Assembly: GCA_003663535.1 (NCBI GenBank)
Contig: QMUE01000023.1
Coordinates: 1-11,412 of the forward strand
DNA length: 11,412 bases
Source of the DNA: Thermococci archaeon
GTDB taxonomy: Archaea; Methanobacteriota_B; Thermococci; Thermococcales; Thermococcaceae
Reading direction: 5' to 3'
Part shown: in pieces, positions 6,276 to 11,412 of the stretch
Position numbering within the stretch: the stretch's first letter is position 1
Layout: each line of letters begins with the position of its first letter
The notes under the pieces: model-generated
What the model was told of the DNA's origin: nothing
The model's input: the letters and a program-made list of their open reading frames with translations, nothing else
Database searches by the model: none
Made by a program: the position numbers and the translations under genes

Positions 6276-9221
6276 ATGGTGGAGTGGGAGCAGTGTGAGA
6301 GGCCTATAATTGAAAGGCTCACCTCAGTAGGCTGGCAATATAAAAAGGGAAATGAAGTTCTTGAGGGGGAGAACGAACCTCTTCTAACCTCTCGATTAAT
6401 AGAAGCCATCAAGAGAATTAATAATGTAAGTGACAAAGAAGCCCAAATGGCTTTAACAATATTAACTACTACCCCTACAAGCATTGAAGGTGCTAGAAAG
6501 ATTTTACACTACATAAAAGAAGGAGTGCCAATAAAGGATGAAGAGGGAAACCCACAGCAAATAGCACTTATTGACTACAATAACACCGAAAACAATGATT
6601 TTCTAGTTGCCAATCAGGTTAGACAAACGGGAAAACAGCTTAGAATTTTAGACGCCATCTTGTACATCAATGGCATCCCCTTGGTCGCTGTAGAGTGCAA
6701 ACAAATGAAAAGAAGCTGGAAACTTGCTTATCAACAGATAAAAGCTTATGAAGAGGATCTGCCAAACCTTTTCAAATACGTTCAGTTCAGCATCGCAATT
6801 GGAGATAGAGTGGTTTACTTTCCAAATGTCTCAGGACTCAAAAATGTTCCCGTGTACGAATGGAAAGGTAAATACTTTGATGATCTGGACAATCTGATGG
6901 AACTCCTAAACCCCCCATCTCTCTTAGACGCACTAAGATACTTCATTTTTTATAGAGAAGACAAAGGCATCATAACTAAAGTTCTTCCAAGGTATATGCA
7001 ATACGAGGCCTCTAACCTAATAGTCGAGAGGGCCGTTAAATATGCCAGAGAGGAAAATTACAGAAACAAAGGGTTAATCTGGCACTGGCAGGGAAGCGGT
7101 AAAACTCTTACCATGATCTTCTCAGCCTATAAAATAAAGAGACTCCTTGGAAATCCAACCATATTTTTTATAGTCGATAGAAAAGAGCTTGAAGACCAGC
7201 TTGCAGGAGAGCTTAAGTCTGTCGGCCTGAGCTTTGAAGTTATAGGTTCAATAAACAAGCTCAAAGAAGTGCTTATGCATGCCGATGGAAAAAGAGGCAT
7301 CTTTATAACTCTCATCCACAAATTCAGAGAAGAAGAGCTTAGAGAAGTTAGAGAAGAGCTCATAAAACTGAGTAAAAGAAATAAAACAATAATGACTCGA
7401 AAGGATGTTGTGGTATTCATAGATGAGGGCCACAGAACACAATATGGAGACCTTGCTGCAAGCATGCGCTCTATACTCAGGACAGCTTCTTTCTTTGCAT
7501 TTACCGGAACACCAATATCTAAAAAGGATAGGGATACCTACCAAGTCTTTGGTTATCCCGATGAACCCTATCTTCACAGATACTTCATAACTGATTCTAT
7601 AAGAGACGGATTTACAGTCAAAATCGCTTATCAACCAAGGCTCGAAAATGATGTGCATTTAAAGAAAGAAGAACTGGAGGCCTTTCTCTCATCAAAGCTA
7701 GAAGAAATACCTGAAGAATACAGAGAGAAGGTTAAAGCGGAGCTAAAAAAGAAGTTAAATACTATAAAAGTCTTCTTAAAGAATCCGAAGAGAATAGAAC
7801 TCATTGTCAGGGATATAGCAAAGCATTACATAGAACACGTGGAGCCCTTTAAAGCGATGGTGGTTGCAGTTGACAGAGAAGCGTGTGTTCTTTACAAAGA
7901 AGCATTTGATAAGTTGCTACCTTCAGAATATACTGAGATCGTGATGACATATAACCCCAGTGACGCAAATGAACCAGAGAAAATAAGAGAGTACCATAAA
8001 AAACTTAGAGAGCGCTTTTTGGGGAAAGATGACAAAGAAATTACCGAAGAAATAGTAAACAGATTCAAATACAGAGACACTCCAAAGATATTGATAGTTA
8101 CTGATATGCTCTTAACGGGATTCGATGCCCCAATTTTACAGACTATGTACTTAGATAAACCTCTAAAAGAGCATCGTCTTCTTCAAGCCATAGCTAGAAC
8201 TAACAGGCCATATCTAAGAGATGGAGAGAATATAAAGTCCTTTGGACTTATAATAGATTATGTAGGAATCTTTAAAGAGCTTAAGAGGGCCTTGGAGATT
8301 TACGATGAGGTAGACATACGAGAAGTGGCCACTGACATCAAAAAGATAAAAGAAAAACTTAAAAGCGATATAGAAAAGGCTCTATCGTTTTTTGAAGGGA
8401 TTGAAGTTAAGGATGATAGAGAAAATATAATGAAGGCTGTTGAAATTCTATTTAAGAAAGAGTCTTGGGATGAATTCCAGAAACTTTATAGAAGTATTAG
8501 ATACCACTACAAGCTCTTAAAAGAAGATAGGTTGGAGTTTAAAAATACCTTTGCATGGCTGACTCAGGTTTATTATGCGTACTATGCCAAAGTCGAAGGA
8601 TTGCCACCAGAAATTGAGATCAAAAAAGATGAATTTGTTGAGGATGCCCTGAAATTCATTCACGAAACCGTAAACCTCGGAAAGATCACTAAAGATTTCC
8701 CAATAATAGAAATCGATGAAAGATTTTTGGGGAAGATTACAAAGCAGAAACCAAACGAAAGAACGTTTACTGACTTGCTATTTGCTGTTAGGAGATATAT
8801 AAACATTCATCGTGGCCCTCTTACAGAAGATCTCGTGGAACAAGTGGAAAGCATAGTAGAAAGGTGGAAACACAAAAAAGAAGAAATAGCTAAGCTCTAT
8901 AAAGAAATATTGGACATTGCTCAGCAAATCCAAGAAAGAGAAGAGGAAAAGAAGAAATTGAATTTAAGCGAGCTAGAGTATTCCATTGTGACCATTTTAA
9001 AACGTCATATAGGCGACAATCCACAATTAATAGAAGATACAAAAACTCTTCTCAATGAAACTGAAGATCTAAGATTTCCAAGATGGCAGGAAAAAAGCGA
9101 TATAATAAGTACTATCTCCAGAAAAGTTATGATATTCCTGGTCAGGAAGTATAAAGACAAAATAGATAACGTCATCAGGACCAGAGATGAGATCATGGAG
9201 GTGCTAAAAAGGTGGGGTTAA
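6276..9221 (+). CDS. hsdR: Type I restriction enzyme motor and endonuclease subunit HsdR
   Basis: Binds the methylase core, pumps DNA using ATP and cuts far from unmodified sites. Numbering from ATG 6276 (981 residues): the N-terminal PD-(D/E)XK nuclease has D126 (RILDAILYI) and E140-C-K142 (VAVECKQMK), followed by the family QxxxY motif (QQIKAYEE, about 153-160). The SF2 translocase follows: Walker A WQGSGKT (271-277), motif II DEGH (383-386), motif III TGTP (410-413), motif V TDMLLTGFDAP (609-619) and motif VI QAIARTNRP (637-645). The C-terminal third is helical, with a charged coiled coil near 860-910. TTG at 6264 is an alternative start, but ATG 6276 has GGTG 6 nt before it. All key residues are present, so the enzyme should be active. 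It is separated from hsdM/hsdS by the membrane protein, RNA segment and toxin pair. The next gene overlaps its end by 10 nt. Confidence 0.96.
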   Translation: MVEWEQCERPIIERLTSVGWQYKKGNEVLEGENEPLLTSRLIEAIKRINNVSDKEAQMALTILTTTPTSIEGARKILHYIKEGVPIKDEEGNPQQIALIDYNNTENNDFLVANQVRQTGKQLRILDAILYINGIPLVAVECKQMKRSWKLAYQQIKAYEEDLPNLFKYVQFSIAIGDRVVYFPNVSGLKNVPVYEWKGKYFDDLDNLMELLNPPSLLDALRYFIFYREDKGIITKVLPRYMQYEASNLIVERAVKYAREENYRNKGLIWHWQGSGKTLTMIFSAYKIKRLLGNPTIFFIVDRKELEDQLAGELKSVGLSFEVIGSINKLKEVLMHADGKRGIFITLIHKFREEELREVREELIKLSKRNKTIMTRKDVVVFIDEGHRTQYGDLAASMRSILRTASFFAFTGTPISKKDRDTYQVFGYPDEPYLHRYFITDSIRDGFTVKIAYQPRLENDVHLKKEELEAFLSSKLEEIPEEYREKVKAELKKKLNTIKVFLKNPKRIELIVRDIAKHYIEHVEPFKAMVVAVDREACVLYKEAFDKLLPSEYTEIVMTYNPSDANEPEKIREYHKKLRERFLGKDDKEITEEIVNRFKYRDTPKILIVTDMLLTGFDAPILQTMYLDKPLKEHRLLQAIARTNRPYLRDGENIKSFGLIIDYVGIFKELKRALEIYDEVDIREVATDIKKIKEKLKSDIEKALSFFEGIEVKDDRENIMKAVEILFKKESWDEFQKLYRSIRYHYKLLKEDRLEFKNTFAWLTQVYYAYYAKVEGLPPEIEIKKDEFVEDALKFIHETVNLGKITKDFPIIEIDERFLGKITKQKPNERTFTDLLFAVRRYINIHRGPLTEDLVEQVESIVERWKHKKEEIAKLYKEILDIAQQIQEREEEKKKLNLSELEYSIVTILKRHIGDNPQLIEDTKTLLNETEDLRFPRWQEKSDIISTISRKVMIFLVRKYKDKIDNVIRTRDEIMEVLKRWG

Positions 9222-9877
9222 ACTATAAAATCATTATAAGAAATGTAAAATACCCGAGAATCGAAATAACTCCTTTGGGTGAAATCAAGGTTATAGTTTC
9301 ACCGAATATGGATCCTACTGAATTTATAAAGCAAAAAGAGAAATGGATAACATCAAAGCTAAAGGAAATTAGCGATCTAAGGGCCCAGTTTGCCCATTTT
9401 TCCACCAAATTTCTTTTTAATGGTGAATTTTATTCCATGATTAAAGGAGAAGAGTTTTATGTGAACACCAATTTCAAAGCGATCTCATTAAAAGAGGGAG
9501 ATTTAAAACAACTGAAAATCTGGCTCAAAACCAAGCTTAAACAGGAATTAGACTTCAAAGTACGCCTATTTGCTTCATTATTGGGAGTCAAATATCGAAA
9601 AATATACATTCGTTTTCAAAAGACAAAATGGGCCAGTTGTTCCGCAAAAGGAAATTTGAGCTTCAATTTGGCACTAATGGCACTACCAGAATATCTCAGA
9701 GATTATATAATACTCCATGAGCTTGTTCATCTGAAAGTGGCTAAGCATAACAAGAGGTTTTGGGAGACAATTCAAGTCTATCACCCCGAATACAAAAAAG
9801 CAGAAGCTGAGCTAAGAAAATACTGGCTTCTTTTGGAATGGAATGAGATTTGGAAAAAACTAAGAGAAATCAAGTAA
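9212..9877 (+). CDS. YgjP/SprT-like (DUF45, M48-type) metallopeptidase
   Basis: A 221-residue protein of the YgjP-like family, with the hallmark zinc motif H169-E-L-V-H173 and a third ligand at H179 (KHNKRFWE). It is preceded by the family's TKWASCSAKGNLSFN segment (138-152) and LPEYLRDYIILHE. There is no signal peptide or membrane segment, so it is probably cytosolic. The GTG start at 9212 lies inside the last codons of hsdR (10-nt overlap) and has GGAGGTG (9197-9203) 8 nt upstream, implying coupled translation with HsdR. Genes of this family are often found beside type I hsdR genes. Known relatives are predicted zinc proteases or hydrolases with poorly known substrates. A role in handling HsdR or other components of the restriction complex is inference from the overlap. 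Confidence 0.88.
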   Translation: MGLNYKIIIRNVKYPRIEITPLGEIKVIVSPNMDPTEFIKQKEKWITSKLKEISDLRAQFAHFSTKFLFNGEFYSMIKGEEFYVNTNFKAISLKEGDLKQLKIWLKTKLKQELDFKVRLFASLLGVKYRKIYIRFQKTKWASCSAKGNLSFNLALMALPEYLRDYIILHELVHLKVAKHNKRFWETIQVYHPEYKKAEAELRKYWLLLEWNEIWKKLREIK

Positions 9878-9912
9878 AGAGTTATTAAGGATAAGGAGCT
9901 TAGTCTTTTAAT

Positions 9913-9918
9913 GGTGAG
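9913..9918 (+). promoter_or_regulatory. Ribosome binding site deciding the EVE gene start
   Basis: GGTGAG lies 4 nt before ATG 9923 and overlaps an earlier in-frame ATG at 9911. The family also begins with MTYWxCIT, which supports the later start. Confidence 0.6.
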
Positions 9919-9922
9919 TCCC

Positions 9923-10357
9923 ATGACCTACTGGCTCTGCATAACCAATAGGGATAATTGGAATGTGATTAAAAAGAGAAAGATTTGGGGTGTACCAAAG
10001 AGACATAAAAACACTATTACCAAAGTCAAGCCCGGTGATAAGCTCCTCATTTACGTGAAGCAGGAAAGGAAGGACAAACAAATTCTTGAGCCAAAAATCG
10101 TTGGCATTTTTGAAGTAGTTAGCGAGCCCTATGAAGACTCAAAAAGAATCTTCAAAAGCCCACCACATCTAAACGAAACTTACCCGCTGAGGATCAAGAT
10201 AAAGCCCATGAAGCTTGGCGAAGTTGACTTCAAACAATTAATTCCAAAACTAAAGTTCATCACAAACAAGAAGAAGTGGAGCGGCCACTTAATGGGCAAA
10301 GCTATGAGAGGAATCCCGGAAGAGGACTACAAACTAATCGAGAAGCTACTTCGATAA
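9923..10357 (+). CDS. EVE-domain (PUA-like) protein, PH1033 family
   Basis: A 144-residue stand-alone EVE domain (UPF0310). It opens with [18 protein letters not shown], then WGVPKRHKN (22-30), [11 protein letters not shown] (35-45), and the late block [20 protein letters not shown] with the C-terminal [12 protein letters not shown]. These match, from memory, the structurally solved P. horikoshii PH1033. EVE domains share the PUA fold and are known or predicted to bind modified bases in DNA or RNA, including methylated cytosine and adenine; they often accompany modification-dependent restriction enzymes. Beside a type I adenine methylase it could read the modified base, but PH1033-type proteins are widespread in Thermococcales, so it may be an unrelated housekeeping gene. 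It has its own 45-nt upstream gap with a weak TATA-like TTATTAAG near 9882-9889, so it may be transcribed separately from hsdR. Confidence 0.92.
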   Translation: MTYWLCITNRDNWNVIKKRKIWGVPKRHKNTITKVKPGDKLLIYVKQERKDKQILEPKIVGIFEVVSEPYEDSKRIFKSPPHLNETYPLRIKIKPMKLGEVDFKQLIPKLKFITNKKKWSGHLMGKAMRGIPEEDYKLIEKLLR

Positions 10358-10408
10358 TCTCTTAAGATTCCCAAATATGGGTGATGTTAAGTAATTACCA
10401 CCTCTCCA

Positions 10409-10413
10409 TTTTT
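10409..10413 (+). terminator. Possible T-tract terminator after the EVE gene
   Basis: TTTTT followed by GTTTAT lies about 50 nt past the EVE stop. Archaeal RNA polymerase terminates at such T-runs without a hairpin. The 184 nt between the EVE stop and the next gene hold nothing else recognisable except the GTTAACCCCTTAAC motif at 10463 and the palindrome at 10502. Confidence 0.3.
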
Positions 10414-10501
10414 GTTTATCTAACCCTCCCTAAGGGCGATGCTTAAAAAGAAAATGTCAATCGTTAACCCCTTAACATTCCCCTATTATTTTCTCTTCTT
10501 T

Positions 10502-10515
10502 GTTAATCTATTAAC
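10502..10515. promoter_or_regulatory. Palindrome upstream of the broken nucleotidyltransferase gene
   Basis: GTTAAT-CT-ATTAAC is a perfect inverted repeat with 6-bp arms and a 2-nt spacer, 26 nt before ATG 10542. The core TTAATCTATTAA can also act as a TATA-like element. It may be an operator overlapping the promoter; no regulator has been tied to it. Confidence 0.35.
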
Positions 10516-10541
10516 TTGAGGGTTTTGTGTGGCGATTAGGG

Positions 10542-11179
10542 ATGATGTTATCAGACTTAAAGAAAAAGTTGAGTGAGCTTGCCGAAAATTTAAGGAAATA
10601 ACCTAAATGTCTGGGATATCATCCTCTATGGTTCTATTGTTAAAGGAAAAGAAGCCCCCAACGATATAGACGTGGCAGTTATCTTAACGAAGGGTGACCC
10701 CTTCAAAGGGGCATTTCAATTTAAACAAATGCTTGACAGTAATGGCTTTTCTCCGGAAGGACTGGACGTCAAAGGCTTCCTCATAGATGAATTGTTTAGT
10801 GAGAACAAATTAATCAGCTTTGCACTTCTTACCGAGGGTACTCTTTAATAGGAATAAATTCCTTTATGAGGAGCTTAACGCCAAAGGTTATACTCTCTTT
10901 AAATTCTCCTACTCTAACCTCACAAGCAGCGAAAAGGTTAGGTTCATATACAGCCTGAGAGGAAGGGACAAGCGTGGAGGGATCCTTAAAAAGCTTAATG
11001 CTTTGGAACTCGCCGCGGGAGTAGTCTTGGTTCCAGTAAATGCAACGTTTGAGTTTAAGGAATTTTTATTACGATGGAAGATTGAATATGAATGTGTCCC
11101 AATACTCATAGGTGAATTTAACGCGAGTTTGGAGGATTGTGATAAGCATGTCACCCACCTATCTACGACCACAAAGTAA
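10542..11179 (+). pseudogene. Nucleotidyltransferase-domain (MNT-type) gene broken by two frameshifts
   Basis: Three consecutive frames together spell one protein of about 200 residues. Part 1 (from ATG 10542) reads LSDLKKKLSELAENLRK and hits TAA at 10599. Part 2, one base further on, reads NLNVWDIILYGSIVKGKEAP then NDIDVAVILTKGD, with the catalytic GS motif (10630-10635) and D-x-D (10663-10671), and ends at TAA 10846. Part 3, again shifted by one base, reads FLYEELNAKGYTLFKFSYSN and continues to TAA 11177. Each break fits one extra base (or two lost). The GS-DxD signature is that of minimal nucleotidyltransferases, many of which are toxins paired with HEPN or AbiEi-like partners. The region of part 2 is complete, but no full-length product could be made without recoding. 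Sequencing error in the window is the alternative, though two independent shifts in one gene favour decay. The start is uncertain. Confidence 0.75.
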
Positions 11180-11217
11180 TGATCCATCACTAGTGAGTGG
11201 GTGTTCACTTTCATTTA

Positions 11218-11251
11218 AATAACAACCACTAACTTTTTATGGGTTGTTATT
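11218..11251. promoter_or_regulatory. Inverted repeat around the promoter of the last gene
   Basis: AATAACAACC (11218-11227) and GGTTGTTATT (11242-11251) are perfect 10-bp inverted arms with a 14-nt spacer. The spacer contains ACTTTTTATG, a TATA-like element, and the second arm ends 4 nt before ATG 11256. This is the expected layout of an operator that blocks TATA binding or polymerase entry, possibly by the downstream winged-helix protein acting on its own gene. Confidence 0.5.
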
Positions 11252-11255
11252 CAAA

Positions 11256-11412
11256 ATGAATATCATGAGAGCAATTACTCAAATACTCCTGGCTGAATTT
11301 GGGGGTAAAGTCATTACAAAAGAAGAGCTGGAAAAGGTATCAACTTATTTGAAAGTAAACAATGTGGATTACCTTGTAAACTACCTCATTCAGTATGACT
11401 ACATCATAAGAA
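11256..11412 (+). CDS. Probable winged-helix regulator or AbiEi-like antitoxin (3' end outside window)
   Basis: Fifty-two codons are visible, open to the window end. The N-terminus reads MRAITQILLAEFGGKVITKE, then EELEKV and a region (NNVDYLVNYLIQYDYIIR) that fits helix-turn-helix plus the beginning of a wing, as in AbiEi-type antitoxins and related DNA-binding domains. ATG 11256 and ATG 11265 are both possible starts; neither has a ribosome site, which fits a leaderless transcript from the TATA-like element near 11235. An inverted repeat covers the promoter. The broken nucleotidyltransferase just upstream raises the possibility of a former AbiEi/AbiEii-like toxin-antitoxin neighbourhood, though the usual order is antitoxin first. 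Family assignment is tentative because most of the protein lies outside. Confidence 0.5.
   Translation, partial: MNIMRAITQILLAEFGGKVITKEELEKVSTYLKVNNVDYLVNYLIQYDYIIR

Noticed and set aside
10820..11179. Independent 119-residue protein
   Set aside because: Its beginning is a shifted reading of the nucleotidyltransferase, and its body continues that protein after the second frameshift; there is no ribosome site at 10820.
11152..11209. Terminator hairpin after the pseudogene (CACCCAC/GTGGGTG or AGTGA/TCACT)
   Set aside because: The arms are short, the first pair spans a 38-nt loop, and no clear T-tract follows, so this is not convincing for an archaeal terminator.

Overview
The window looks like a chromosomal defence and accessory island from a hyperthermophilic euryarchaeon of the order Thermococcales (Thermococcus/Pyrococcus type). 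The reasons are AT-rich DNA with heavy AGA/AGG and ATA codon use, strong GGAGG/GGTGA ribosome sites, TATA/BRE-style promoters, Lys/Glu-rich proteins, and a near-complete match from memory between the EVE-domain protein and P. horikoshii PH1033. All major genes read on the + strand. No transposase, integrase, CRISPR array or rRNA gene was seen.

Layout. Positions 1-4323 hold the modification and specificity half of a type I restriction-modification locus: hsdM (its 5' end lies outside the window), an unrecognised 595-residue protein with a candidate nuclease-like C-terminus, and hsdS with two target-recognition domains. A five-helix membrane protein (4323-5138) is joined to hsdS by a 1-nt overlap. 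A 470-nt gap follows (5139-5609). It contains a promoter-like element, a possible 51-codon small ORF and a GC-rich structured segment (5344-5462) that can fold into a three-way junction with a tRNA-like T-loop hairpin. Next come a DUF104-type antitoxin and PIN-domain toxin pair (5610-6258), then hsdR (6276-9221), a YgjP/SprT-like metallopeptidase gene overlapping the hsdR end, and a stand-alone EVE-domain gene (9923-10357). The right end holds a nucleotidyltransferase gene broken by two frameshifts and the first 52 codons of a probable winged-helix protein behind an inverted repeat.

How it works together. HsdM, HsdS and HsdR supply the three subunits of a type I enzyme: HsdS picks the DNA site, HsdM methylates adenine there, and HsdR translocates and cuts unmodified DNA. 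The locus is split, with a structured RNA and a toxin-antitoxin pair between the M/S half and the R half. The 595-residue protein, the membrane protein and the metallopeptidase are encoded so tightly within the operons that a role in, or control of, the restriction system is plausible; this is inference. The points most worth a second look are the 595-residue protein with its degenerate PD-(D/E)XK-like motif (S-x-K in place of E-x-K), the structured RNA with two competing folds and a loop complementary to an upstream start codon, and the membrane protein ending in a small beta-rich domain.
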